Origin: an uncultured Bacteroidia bacterium
GTDB lineage: Bacteria; Bacteroidota; Bacteroidia; Bacteroidales; UBA932
Direction: 5' to 3'
Length of the DNA stretch: 41,345 bases
Assembly (NCBI GenBank): GCA_902789395.1
Contig: CADANY010000018.1
Span: 1-41,345 of the forward strand
The notes below the pieces were generated by a model, which worked only from the letters and a program-made list of their open reading frames with translations, had not been told where the DNA came from and did no database searches. Both the position numbers and the translations under genes were made by a program. Positions 1 to 8,674 of this stretch are shown one piece after another (the first letter of the stretch is position 1; each line of letters opens with the position of its first letter).

Positions 1-32
1 GAATCAGCGAGTTTTTCCTGCAATGTCGCCAT
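1..32 (-). CDS. N-terminus of probable Fic-family protein (partial, leaves the left edge)
   Basis: Only the first ten to eleven codons are present, starting at the ATG at 32-30 and reading MATLQEKLADS. This opening resembles the start of Bacteroidetes Fic-family proteins that carry an N-terminal winged-helix-like domain before the Fic AMP-transferase domain. That recognition is from memory and rests on very few residues. The start is supported by a good promoter upstream (-33 TTG at 124-126, 19 bases, -7 box TATTTTTG at 104-97). Its predicted leader of about 59 bases carries three spaced copies of an 11-base repeat. The rest of the gene lies outside the window, so the assignment stays tentative. 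Confidence 0.4.
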   Translation of the reverse strand, partial: MATLQEKLAD

Positions 33-33
33 A

Positions 34-105
34 ATTAGTTTATTGCTTCCGGGCGTTATTAGTTTATTTCCGCCGACTATTATTAGTTTATTTCCGCAAA
101 AATAC
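34..105. repeat. Three direct repeats with exact 24-base spacing
   Basis: The 11-mer ATTAGTTTATT occurs perfectly at 34-44, 58-68 and 82-92, so each copy starts 24 bases after the last. Flanking bases are partly shared: copies two and three continue TTCCGC. The array fills the predicted 5' leader of the Fic-like gene from the transcript start to two bases before the ATG. The placement suggests an operator for an autoregulating protein, or a leader RNA element. This is inference from position. Confidence 0.7.
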
Positions 106-126
106 AACAATTATGTGAAAAGACAA
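97..126 (-). promoter_or_regulatory. Promoter of the left-edge Fic-like gene
   Basis: On the minus strand TTG (126-124), 19 bases and TATTTTTG (104-97) match the Bacteroidetes sigma-ABfr consensus TTTG / TAnnTTTG. The predicted transcript start is near position 91, inside the first AATAAACTAAT repeat. Confidence 0.6.
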
Positions 127-566
127 TCCTAAGTCCTCTTTTTGTTTTTCATTGACGATGGCCCTCATTCTGTTCGTCTTTTGCCACTCAAGTCGGGTGG
201 CATTTTATGTACAAAGGTGCTGTTATGCAGTGGCAGAATACATCAAAAACACATTCCTTTCTGGGCATTCATCTTATACATCTAAAAGGACGATTTGAGG
301 CTAATCATAACGTTCAGAGTACCATTTCAGAGTACCATTTCCAAAAACATTCACTTTTTTTCGAGAAAAACCCCGGAAATCCGTAAAAAGTGGCGCGTGG
401 GCTCTTGCAAGTAAGATTTTCTTCCTAACTTGAATCAGGGAGTTGACCCATAATCCCTAGGTTTATGGCACATTGCCGGTTGAGAAAGCGGCAAAAACGG
501 ACTAAAACCCATCCGGCAAAACTACTGGTAATGTGCCACAGTTTAACGCTAAAAACTGTAAGCGAA

Positions 567-932
567 ATGAGTACTGAAATAAACATCAACGGGCTGCTTG
601 AAAAGCCCCTTTGGCAGATGACCGGGGAAGAGTACTGCCAGCTCACTCAATATGCTCTTTCCCTTTCCAATGGAACGGGAACTGCACCCTCTCCGTCAGG
701 ACAGAAGGCCCTCGGGGTTCACGCCCTGGCTGTGGAACTCGGCTGTTCCGATTCCACTATCTATGCTCTCATGCGCACACCGCGTGAGGAGGATGGATCC
801 TCCGAAGGTGGCGGAATCCTCAAGGATGCGATAGTTTCCCGTATCGGGCGACGGATCGTCGAGATAATACCTCACTCGCTTGCTGAATTCATCGCTATTT
901 GTACTTTGTTTCGCAGCATTCCTTCGCTGTAG
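567..932 (+). pseudogene. DUF3853-like mobile-element protein, 3' end replaced
   Basis: From the ATG at 567 the product begins MSTEININGLLEKPLWQMTG, which matches the opening of Bacteroidetes DUF3853 proteins (short DNA-binding-like proteins encoded on integrative elements). A helix-turn-helix-like segment with 'LGCSDSTIYALM' follows, then 'ISRIGRRIV'-type sequence (VSRIGRRIV) just before the expected end. After codon 98 (about position 863) the family-like sequence stops. The frame runs on through unrelated residues to a stop at 930-932, overlapping the end of the opposite-strand TlpA gene by 61 bases. I read this as a gene truncated at a junction between mobile and chromosomal DNA. A gene that simply has an unusual C-terminus remains possible. 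An in-frame ATG at 465 lies inside inverted repeats and is less likely the start. Confidence 0.55.
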
Positions 933-2080
933 CCGGTTATAATATCGACGATAATGCCTTCGGGAGAGACGATGACAAAGGTGGGAATCCCATTGGTTCC
1001 AAAGGCCCGGACGCTACCGGAGGTACCTTTGGGATCATTCCAATCATTCCAGAAGATCCCATGCTCTCTTGACGCTTCTTTCCAGGGATTCTCGCTGTCC
1101 AGACTGATGCTGACGACGGCGAGTTTCTCTTTGAATTCATTGCTTACTGCACCGAGTTCAGGGACGGCTTTTAGGCAGGGGCCACAGCCTCTGCTCCAGA
1201 AATCCACCAGAACCCACTTCCCTGCAAAATCAGAGATACGGACAGATTTACCATTCTTGTCAAAATACTCGTAAGACGGAACGGGTGATCCAGCACTCAC
1301 AGTTTTAACGGGATTGAGATAGTTTAGTGCCTCCATTCCGGCCCTGGAGGTTTTCTGCTCGTCTGACAGCCGTTCATACAGGTGCCGCACGGGTTCGCGG
1401 TTCTCCTTTTTTCCCAAGGATACTTGAAGTGCCAGTGAAAGGATCCTATCGAGGGCGAAGGTTCCGATTTCTTCCGTTTCCAGTATTTTCAACTCTTGCT
1501 GCGAAAGTCGGTCATTGATCTCATGGCTGGCATCCAAATCCTGTTGTGCCATCACCCTCAGGGAATCCTTCTGTTCCTGGGTCAGAACCTCTCCATAATA
1601 TAGTTCATTGACAACCAGATTTCGGTGTGCCAGAATATCATCCAGCGCATTCCAGTCTTCCCGGGACATCTTCTTCAAGAATAGCTGACGCAGTTTCTGA
1701 TCCTTGACGGGACTGTCTATCCGGGCGGTCCTAAAATGCTTTCCTTCTCCCTTTATTCGGACAAAGGCTCCCGGTTCAAGATATATTTCCGGCCCGTAAT
1801 TGATGACATCGACATAGCCCTGTCGGGGGCGAAAAAGCGAAATCATATAATGGTCCGCTTCAGCAAGTGAATCAAGTCGGAAGGAGAAACGCCCGTTTCT
1901 CAAGGTATCGGTCTGAATACCTTTTCCTACACGTCCTTCGTGCTGGAACAACACGGCAGTGATTATTTCATCGGGGTCCAATCCCGAGGCTTGTCCAAGG
2001 ATCAATGCCCCATTCTCTGGCGCTTTTTCGGCACAGGAAGTCAGCAAAACGATGAAAGATATAAGAATCTGCTTTTTCAT
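872..2080 (-). CDS. TlpA-family thioredoxin-like lipoprotein with DUF4369-like N-terminus
   Basis: The 402-residue product starts with a short lipoprotein signal (lipobox LTSC, Cys16). An all-beta region resembling DUF4369 and a helical linker follow. The C-terminal TlpA/AhpC-type thioredoxin fold has its redox motif GCGPC at Cys299/Cys302, and the cis-proline segment GIPTF lies further on. Family members are envelope thiol-disulfide oxidoreductases; the substrate is unknown. The active-site Trp of WCxxC is replaced by Gly. It has its own promoter (-7 box TATATTTG at 2116-2109) 55 bases after a second TlpA gene. The C-terminus looks complete even though it abuts the disrupted DUF3853 gene. 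Confidence 0.88.
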   Translation of the reverse strand: MKKQILISFIVLLTSCAEKAPENGALILGQASGLDPDEIITAVLFQHEGRVGKGIQTDTLRNGRFSFRLDSLAEADHYMISLFRPRQGYVDVINYGPEIYLEPGAFVRIKGEGKHFRTARIDSPVKDQKLRQLFLKKMSREDWNALDDILAHRNLVVNELYYGEVLTQEQKDSLRVMAQQDLDASHEINDRLSQQELKILETEEIGTFALDRILSLALQVSLGKKENREPVRHLYERLSDEQKTSRAGMEALNYLNPVKTVSAGSPVPSYEYFDKNGKSVRISDFAGKWVLVDFWSRGCGPCLKAVPELGAVSNEFKEKLAVVSISLDSENPWKEASREHGIFWNDWNDPKGTSGSVRAFGTNGIPTFVIVSPEGIIVDIITGYSEGMLRNKVQIAMNSASE

Positions 2081-2090
2081 ATAACGTCAA

Positions 2091-2116
2091 GATTCTGATT
2101 TACAGAATCAAATATA
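2091..2116 (-). promoter_or_regulatory. Promoter -7 box and overlapping inverted repeat before tlpA-like gene 1
   Basis: The minus strand carries TATATTTG at 2116-2109. It is followed immediately by a perfect 7-base inverted repeat GATTCTG (2091-2097) / CAGAATC (2103-2109) spanning the predicted transcript start. The repeat could be a repressor site or a hairpin at the mRNA 5' end. Confidence 0.5.
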
Positions 2117-2135
2117 GTGCATTTTTCGTTGGCGA

Positions 2136-3191
2136 TTACTGGAAGATCGTCTTCAGCAGCGCGTCTGTTTCTTCGCCGCGCATGCCCTGCTTGACAATCT
2201 GGCCGTCGGGGTCGAGGAGGTAGAGGTGCGGGATGCCATGGACGTCGAACCGATTGAACAGTTCCTGCTTCGGATCGAGGATTTGGGGGTAGTAGATGCC
2301 CAGATCGGCCATGGTCTTCTTGGTGCCGTCTATCTTGTCCTGCACGGGGATGCCCAGCACGATCAGGCCCTTGCCCCTGAAGTCGTTGTACACTTTCACC
2401 ACAAACGGCGTTTCTTTCTTGCAGGGACCGCACCAGGAAGCCCAGAATTCGACCAGGACATACTTGCCCTGGCCGATGAAGTCATCCAGGGTGCCTTCTT
2501 TTTCGGTAAAGGAGCCGTCAGCCTGGAGCTGGATAACGGTGGTACCGGACAGAATCAGGGATTCATAGTATCCGCCGAGGCTGGCGTCGTTTTTGATCAG
2601 GTCGCCGCCCATTTGGTACAGGTCGATGAACTCTTCATCCGGAATGACGCCGTCCATCAGGAAGGTCATTGCCTGGTTGCCGACAGGATCTTCCAAGTGA
2701 TTGAGGTAGACTTCCTTGCAGTGGTCGGCGAGCGTCTTGCGCATCTCTTCCATGACGGCGGCGCCCTCTTCGGCCTTCCCATCCGCATAATGTCCCATGG
2801 CTTTCTCGTTGGCGTCATTGAACTGCTGCATGATCCACTGTTGGAGTGTCACTAATCCTTCCGTCAGGGGGCTGCCGGTTACGGCGGCCGGATCGTCGCC
2901 AATCGTCACCTGGATGTCCTTGGCGTCCGGGATCAAGGGAAGCCTGGCCGACTGGTCCTTGGGCATGATTGTATAGACTAACGTGGTACTCTGGTCGGTC
3001 GTGAAGGTGAATGCCCCTTCTTTCACGGCGCAGGAATCGATAGGATTCTCTTCCATATCGATAAGCCAGAGGCTGTCCAATTGCGATGTAACGACACCAT
3101 GGATGGTGCATTTGGGCGTGGAGGAACAGGCCATCGCGAGAATCATGACGGTCGCGAGGATGAGAGTGGGGAAGAGATTGAACTGCTTCAT
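2136..3191 (-). CDS. TlpA-family thioredoxin-like lipoprotein
   Basis: The product has 351 residues from the chosen ATG at 3191 and opens with a lipoprotein signal ending AMAC (Cys22). A DUF4369-like beta domain, a helical middle region and a C-terminal thioredoxin domain with classical WCGPC (Cys254/Cys257) follow. It is probably an outer- or inner-membrane-anchored thiol-disulfide oxidoreductase, as is common in Bacteroidales. Longer in-frame starts at 3248 and 3206 exist. A -7 box TATATTTG at 3225-3218 places the transcript start near 3211, which excludes 3248 and favours 3191. It is paralogous in layout to the gene downstream, but each gene has its own promoter. Confidence 0.9.
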   Translation of the reverse strand: MKQFNLFPTLILATVMILAMACSSTPKCTIHGVVTSQLDSLWLIDMEENPIDSCAVKEGAFTFTTDQSTTLVYTIMPKDQSARLPLIPDAKDIQVTIGDDPAAVTGSPLTEGLVTLQQWIMQQFNDANEKAMGHYADGKAEEGAAVMEEMRKTLADHCKEVYLNHLEDPVGNQAMTFLMDGVIPDEEFIDLYQMGGDLIKNDASLGGYYESLILSGTTVIQLQADGSFTEKEGTLDDFIGQGKYVLVEFWASWCGPCKKETPFVVKVYNDFRGKGLIVLGIPVQDKIDGTKKTMADLGIYYPQILDPKQELFNRFDVHGIPHLYLLDPDGQIVKQGMRGEETDALLKTIFQ

Positions 3192-3217
3192 AAGATTAAT
3201 TCGCATGTCTTTGTCTG

Positions 3218-3225
3218 CAAATATA
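3218..3225 (-). promoter_or_regulatory. Promoter -7 box of tlpA-like gene 2
   Basis: TATATTTG on the minus strand matches TAnnTTTG and ends 26 bases before the ATG at 3191. It decides the start codon. Confidence 0.55.
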
Positions 3226-3419
3226 ATGTTTCCATTCTTTAACTCCAATGTGGAATCCTACTACAAGCGTGTCGAAACCCACCACAAGGCTTCCCAAATT
3301 GCTCACATGCGCTGGAGAATCCGCGCTGAACGGACACACTGTGCCTATACACAACTGTCCATAACTTTTTGAACTTGTTTTGAGACGAAAATGGGATATT
3401 ATTTGGGATATAAAACACG

Positions 3420-3455
3420 AAAAATCCCCCTCAGACTACTCTGAGAGGGATTTTT
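3420..3455 (-). terminator. Intrinsic terminator of the tRNA-Ala gene
   Basis: The near-perfect arms 3420-3435 and 3440-3455 enclose a 4-base loop. On the minus strand the stem ends in a T-rich tract directly after the tRNA 3' end. The hairpin is nearly symmetrical and could also stop plus-strand transcripts. Confidence 0.8.
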
Positions 3456-3456
3456 G

Positions 3457-3529
3457 TGGAGCATAGGAGAATCGAACTCCTGACCTTTTGAATGCCATTC
3501 AAACGCTCTACCAACTGAGCTAATACCCC
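3457..3529 (-). tRNA. tRNA-Ala (anticodon GGC)
   Basis: The minus strand folds into a 73-base cloverleaf. The acceptor GGGGTAT pairs with ATGCTCC, including the G3:U70 wobble that is the alanine identity element. The D arm contains AGCTCAGTTGGTAGAGC, the anticodon stem TTTGA/TCAAA holds the loop ATGGCAT (anticodon GGC), and the T arm has GTTCGATTC. CCA is not encoded. A -7 box at 3548-3541 and a terminator at 3420-3455 make it a single-gene unit. Confidence 0.95.
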
Positions 3530-3537
3530 GATTTGGA

Positions 3538-3572
3538 TTGCAAATATACAACGATTTTTGTTATATTTGCAA
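3538..3572. promoter_or_regulatory. Palindromic divergent promoter for tRNA-Ala and the M20 dipeptidase
   Basis: The perfect 11-base inverted repeat TTGCAAATATA (3538-3548) / TATATTTGCAA (3562-3572) has a 13-base spacer. Each arm holds the -7 box TATATTTG for one direction and, in its outer TTG, the -33 element for the other. Spacing from TTG to -7 box is 21 bases in both directions. The two promoters are therefore interlocked. Confidence 0.7.
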
Positions 3573-3614
3573 GAGTTTGACCAATTTTTTTATGAAATAA
3601 CTCCCTTCCTGTCT

Positions 3615-4979
3615 ATGAAACCTTATATTGAAACGAATAAGAGGCGATTCTTTGAAGAATTGTTTTCCCTTTTGCGTATTCCTTCCATCAGCGCAAAACC
3701 AGAGCATAAACCCGATATGTACCGCTGTGCAGAGCGGCTGACCGAACTCTTGAAAGAAGCCGGGGCAGACGAGGCCGGTGTCTTTGAGACGGCAGGGAAT
3801 CCCGTTGTCTTCGGAAAGAAGACGGTTGACCCCTCAGCTAAGACCGTACTTGTCTACGGCCACTATGACGTCCAGCCGCCGGAGCCCCTTGAAAAGTGGC
3901 GTACGGATCCCTTCGAGCCCGTCCTTTCGAAGGACCCCCAGACGGGAGAGGATGCGATCTACTGCCGTGGTGCGAATGATGATAAAGGGCAGCTTTTCAT
4001 GCATTTGAAGGCTTTCGAGTATCTTCTCCGTGAAGGAAAACTAAAGCATAATGTCAAGTTCATCTTTGAAGGAGAAGAGGAAATCGGAAGTCCTTCGCTT
4101 CCGGCATGGGTAGAGGCGAATAAGGATCTCTTAAAGGCCGACGTAATCCTGGTATCGGATACGACCATGATTTCGGAAAAGGTGCCTTCGATCAATTGCG
4201 GCATGCGGGGGATGGCGTATCTGGAGGTGACGGTCACAGGACCGAACAAGGATCTCCATTCCGGCCATTACGGCGGAGCTGTCGCCAATCCGATCAATAC
4301 GCTCTGTGATATGATCTCGAGCTTGATTGACAAGGATGGGCGCATCACGGTTCCGGGCTTTTATGATGATGTCGTCGAACTCTCGAAAGAGGATCGGGCC
4401 AATCTGGCAAGGGCACCTTTCGATATGGAGGAGTATAAAGCTTTCCTGGATATCAAGGAAGTCAAGGGAGAAAAAGGATATACGACGCTTGAGCGGACCG
4501 GAATCCGTCCGTGCCTGGATGTCTGCGGTATCTGGGGAGGATATACCGGCGTCGGGTCCAAAACGGTCCTGCCCTCAACGGCCCATGCGAAAATTTCCAT
4601 GCGGCTGGTCCCGAATCAGACGGCTGACAAGATCACCGAGCTTTTTGAGCGCCATATCCGTGCCATCGCTCCTCCTTACGTCAAGGTGGAAGTCCAGCGG
4701 AGCAAGGGCGGGAACGGGTTCTTGATCCCCATCACCTCCCACGCCTATCAGGCTGCGTCAAAGGCAATGGCGGAAGTCTATGGCATAGAACCGGTTCCGT
4801 CCCGCGGGGGAGGCAGTATCGCGATCCTGGCCGATATGCAGCGAATCTTGGGAATCGATCCGTTGCTGATGGGATTCGGATTGGAAAGAGATACAATCCA
4901 TTCTCCGAATGAGAGTTACCTGCTCCGGCAGCTTTTCGCCGGCATGGAATCGATCGCCTTGTTCTATCAGTACTATTAG
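3615..4979 (+). CDS. M20-family metallo-dipeptidase
   Basis: The 454-residue product matches M20/M28-type dipeptidases (PepV/CNDP-like), which are cytoplasmic di-zinc exopeptidases. The metal and catalytic signature is visible: GHYDVQPPE (His83, Asp85), the NDDKG stretch near 122, and EGEEEIGS near 153-160. The dimerisation-domain motif LHSGHYGG follows, and a late 'GGGSIAI' segment precedes the C-terminal metal-site region. An upstream in-frame ATG at 3558 lies inside the promoter -7 box, so 3615 is chosen. No signal peptide is seen. It converges on truA, and the two stop codons overlap. Confidence 0.92.
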   Translation: MKPYIETNKRRFFEELFSLLRIPSISAKPEHKPDMYRCAERLTELLKEAGADEAGVFETAGNPVVFGKKTVDPSAKTVLVYGHYDVQPPEPLEKWRTDPFEPVLSKDPQTGEDAIYCRGANDDKGQLFMHLKAFEYLLREGKLKHNVKFIFEGEEEIGSPSLPAWVEANKDLLKADVILVSDTTMISEKVPSINCGMRGMAYLEVTVTGPNKDLHSGHYGGAVANPINTLCDMISSLIDKDGRITVPGFYDDVVELSKEDRANLARAPFDMEEYKAFLDIKEVKGEKGYTTLERTGIRPCLDVCGIWGGYTGVGSKTVLPSTAHAKISMRLVPNQTADKITELFERHIRAIAPPYVKVEVQRSKGGNGFLIPITSHAYQAASKAMAEVYGIEPVPSRGGGSIAILADMQRILGIDPLLMGFGLERDTIHSPNESYLLRQLFAGMESIALFYQYY

Positions 4980-5758
4980 TAGAGCACCTTGCTGAGAAAA
5001 AGCGCATGGCCGGGGACAGATTCTCCGGCATCGCTGCGTGTCCCTTTCTCCAGGAGTTCCAGCATCCATTCGGGATCATGTTTCCCGCGCCCGATCTCGA
5101 TCAGGGTTCCGACGACGGCCCGAACCATATTCCTCAGGAAGCGGTCGGCACTGATACGGAAATACCAGTAGGCTTGTCCCGGCGTGTCAGGTGTGCGCCC
5201 CATGACGGACAGGTAGGAAGGGGTATATGGGGCCCAGAAAGCCTCTGTCACCGTGCAGATCGAAGTCTTGTTGTTTCCTCCCGTTTTTTCGAAACAGGAA
5301 AAATCACGCGTTCCCGGAAGGAATGCGCAGGCCTTGTTCATGGACTCGAAGTCCAGATCGGGATAACCGCACCGATAAGAGAAGGCCTCTACGAAAGGAT
5401 CTTTTTTCCGGTGAAGAAAATAAGTATACTCGCGTCTCTTTGCGTCGAAACGGGCATGAAAATCCGGCGAAGCCGGAAGGATGGAATGGACCGTTATTTC
5501 CGGGGGCAGGATGGCATTTAATTTGCAGGCCAGTAGGCTCGGGTCCATCGGCAATCCGCCGTCCCGGTCGAAGTGAGCCACATAACCACAGGCGTTGACC
5601 TCGGCATCGGTCCGGCCAGCCCCGGTGACTTCCACGTCGGTTCTCAGGAGCGTTCCCAGCGCCTGCTGGAGTACTCCCTGGACTGTCGGGGTTTCGTTTT
5701 GGACCTGCCAGCCGCACAGGCGGCCGCCGTTGTAGGATAATGTGATTGCGTATCGCAT
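4976..5758 (-). CDS. truA: tRNA pseudouridine(38-40) synthase
   Basis: The 260-residue protein starts MRYAITLSYNGG and contains the TruA active-site motif GAGRTDAEVNA with the catalytic aspartate at residue 51. The later segments FHARFDAKRREY and RFLRNMVRAVVGTL are also typical. It isomerises U38-U40 in the tRNA anticodon arm. The frame stays open upstream to 6115, but that part lies over the divergent moxR gene, and the -7 box TATTTTTG at 5788-5781 supports 5758. The first TruA-like residue follows the chosen Met directly. Its TAA stop overlaps the dipeptidase stop. Confidence 0.95.
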   Translation of the reverse strand: MRYAITLSYNGGRLCGWQVQNETPTVQGVLQQALGTLLRTDVEVTGAGRTDAEVNACGYVAHFDRDGGLPMDPSLLACKLNAILPPEITVHSILPASPDFHARFDAKRREYTYFLHRKKDPFVEAFSYRCGYPDLDFESMNKACAFLPGTRDFSCFEKTGGNNKTSICTVTEAFWAPYTPSYLSVMGRTPDTPGQAYWYFRISADRFLRNMVRAVVGTLIEIGRGKHDPEWMLELLEKGTRSDAGESVPGHALFLSKVLY

Positions 5759-5780
5759 GGCCTGGAGAAGATTGACAATG

Positions 5781-5788
5781 CAAAAATA
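5781..5788 (-). promoter_or_regulatory. Promoter -7 box of truA
   Basis: The minus strand reads TATTTTTG, 22 bases before the truA ATG. No equally good -7 box was found on the plus strand for moxR in the 39-base gap. Confidence 0.5.
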
Positions 5789-5797
5789 AAGAATTAT

Positions 5798-6789
<992 letters not shown>

Positions 6790-6790
<1 letters not shown>

Positions 6791-7680
6791 TGTCCCGCCT
6801 CACGCCCAATGACCTCCTGAAAAAGGTCCGGAAGATCGAGATCAAGACCAAGGCTCTGAGTCATCAGATCTTTGCGGGGGAATACCATTCCGCTTTCAAA
6901 GGAAGGGGAATGGCGTTCAGTGAGGTCCGTGAATACCAGTACGGCGACGATGTCAGGAACATGGACTGGAACGTAACGGCGCGAATGAACGCCCCGTATG
7001 TCAAGGTCTTCGAAGAAGAACGAGAACTGACCGTCGTCCTTTTGGTCGATATCAGCCGGTCCGGCCTGTTCGGAACGGAAGGAAAGACCAAGCGCGACCA
7101 GATTGCCGAGATTGCTGCCGTTCTGTCATTTTCCGCGATTTTGAATAATGACAAGGTCGGGGCCCTGCTTTTCAGTGACAAGGTGGAAAAGTTCATCCCG
7201 CCGAAAAAGGGGCGCAGCCACCTTCTCCATATCATCCGCGAAATTCTTGACCATGAACCGGAATCGACCGGAACCGATATCGGTGAGGCACTCCGTTTCC
7301 TGACCGGTGCCGTCAAGAAAAAATGTACGGCCTTTATCCTTTCGGATATGCTGGATGTCGACGGAAATGGAACCCCGCGGTACGAAGACGCGCTGAAAGT
7401 TGCCGTGAACCGCCATGATATCTCTGTCATCCGGGTCCATGATCCCCGCGAACGGACGATTCCGGATGTCGGGCTGGTCCATGTCAAGGATTCCGAGACG
7501 GGAGAGGGGGCATGGATCAATACTTCTTCCAGGAAAGTGCGGAACGCATATTCCGCCTGGTTCGGGACGGTTTCTGCTTCTGCCGCGAAACTATTCAACC
7601 GTTATCAGGTCGACAGCGTCGATATCGCAACGGACGAAGATTATGTGCGTGGACTGATGAATCTTTTCCATAGGAGATAA
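6790..7680 (+). CDS. DUF58-domain protein (Bat operon, gene 2)
   Basis: The 296-residue cytoplasmic protein carries the DUF58 signature GRGMAFSEVREYQYGDDVRNMDWN-like block (residues 38-61). A VWA-like fold follows, with LLVDISRS near residue 84 resembling a MIDAS loop. DUF58 proteins are regular partners of MoxR ATPases; their exact activity is not known. Its start overlaps the moxR stop by one base, and the next gene begins four bases after its stop. No membrane segment is evident, unlike longer DUF58 proteins with N-terminal helices. Confidence 0.92.
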
Positions 7681-7684
7681 AAGT

Positions 7685-8671
7685 ATGAGATATAGTTTGT
7701 TGGCATTCGTGATCAGCGCATTGCTCCCGCTTCAGGGGCAGGTGATCCGTATGGATGGATCCTTTGTGGAACAGCTCCAGAAACGGGACTCCATCCTCAT
7801 CGCCGACCAAATCGTCTACGGAATCAGGATGAATTCCGTCCCGGACAGTACCCGGCTGGTCTACCCGCAGATCGCGCAGCCTTTCATGGAAAACATGGTA
7901 ACCGTCCGCCCCTGGCAGACCGATACGGTCAAGGTCCATAAGGTGCGTTCGACCGGCAGGAAACTATATGATATTGTCTCTTCGATCGTTATCGCCCCGT
8001 TCGAACCCGGAAGATATGAGCTCCCGCCCCTATTTGTCGAGCGGATCGGGCGCGATGAAACCACAGATACCCTCCTTTTCAATCCGCAAGTCCTTGATGT
8101 CACGACAATCCAGATCGATACGGCGACCTTTGTCCCGCACGACATCAAAGGGCAGATCCGTTATCCCGTAACATTCAAGGAGATTTTCCCTTATCTGGTC
8201 GGATTCTATCTGCTTGCCGGTCTTGTCGCGGCAGCCGTCTGTCTTTGGATTATCCGGAAGAATCGCAGGGGAGGAGAGACCTATAATGAACCCGCCCATA
8301 TTACGGCTCTCAGGAAACTGGATAAGTTCCGGGGAGAGAAATTCTGGGAGCCCGAGCGGCAGAAACAGTTCTATTCCGGCGTGACCGATGCTGTCCGCGA
8401 GTACATGGCTGCCCGGTATGGCGTCGGTGCGATGGAGATGACGACGGCGGAAATCTTCTCGGAGCTCAAATCCGCCGATATCCCGGAGGACCTGTATAAG
8501 GAAATGAAGGAACTCTTCGAACGGGCCGATTTCGTCAAGTTTGCCAAATATGTCGCCCCGAAGGACGACAATGCTTCCGTCCTGCCCCAGGCCGTGCGTT
8601 TCATCACCGAAACCTACCAGGCGGAGATCGAGGCCGAAGAAGAGTCCCAGGCGCAAAAGAAGGAGGAATAG
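7685..8671 (+). CDS. Signal-peptide membrane protein of the Bat operon (between DUF58 and batA)
   Basis: The 328-residue protein has an N-terminal signal peptide (residues 1-18, ending in LQGQ), then a beta-rich periplasmic part. One transmembrane helix lies near 164-188 (YLVGFYLLAGLVAAAVCLWII), followed by a basic stop-transfer RKNRR and a charged helical C-terminus of about 135 residues in the cytoplasm. Bacteroidetes Bat operons usually carry such a gene here. The layout recalls DUF4381/BatD-tail proteins, with the KLDKF and REYMAARYG segments in the cytoplasmic part. Its function is unknown; a link between MoxR/DUF58 in the cytoplasm and the envelope VWA proteins is inferred. Confidence 0.85.
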   Translation: MRYSLLAFVISALLPLQGQVIRMDGSFVEQLQKRDSILIADQIVYGIRMNSVPDSTRLVYPQIAQPFMENMVTVRPWQTDTVKVHKVRSTGRKLYDIVSSIVIAPFEPGRYELPPLFVERIGRDETTDTLLFNPQVLDVTTIQIDTATFVPHDIKGQIRYPVTFKEIFPYLVGFYLLAGLVAAAVCLWIIRKNRRGGETYNEPAHITALRKLDKFRGEKFWEPERQKQFYSGVTDAVREYMAARYGVGAMEMTTAEIFSELKSADIPEDLYKEMKELFERADFVKFAKYVAPKDDNASVLPQAVRFITETYQAEIEAEEESQAQKKEE

Positions 8672-8674
8672 GCT

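Larger units (their letters stand above)
33..566. other. Repeat-rich intergenic region between the Fic-like and DUF3853-like genes
   Basis: No convincing gene is seen in these 534 bases. They contain the 24-base-spaced repeats at 34-92 and the Fic promoter at 97-126. A perfect tandem duplication CAGAGTACCATTT lies at 315-327 and 328-340. An inverted repeat TGGCACATT (466-474) / AATGTGCCA (530-538) encloses a second pair, TTGCCGG (473-479) / CCGGCAA (513-519). A third pair, ACAGTTT (538-544) / AAACTGT (553-559), ends seven bases before the ATG at 567. Such density of short repeats is typical of control or recombination regions of mobile elements. No specific att or oriT site could be identified. 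Confidence 0.6.

Noticed and set aside
34..105. Regularly spaced direct repeats as a CRISPR array
   Set aside because: Repeats are only 11 bases with 13-base partly similar spacers, only three copies, and no cas genes nearby. The position at a gene start fits an operator better.
3457..3529. tRNA-Ala gene as an integration site for the left-hand mobile DNA
   Set aside because: No repeat of the tRNA 3' end and no integrase were found between 1 and 3456, and two intact tlpA-like genes separate the tRNA from the element-like sequence.
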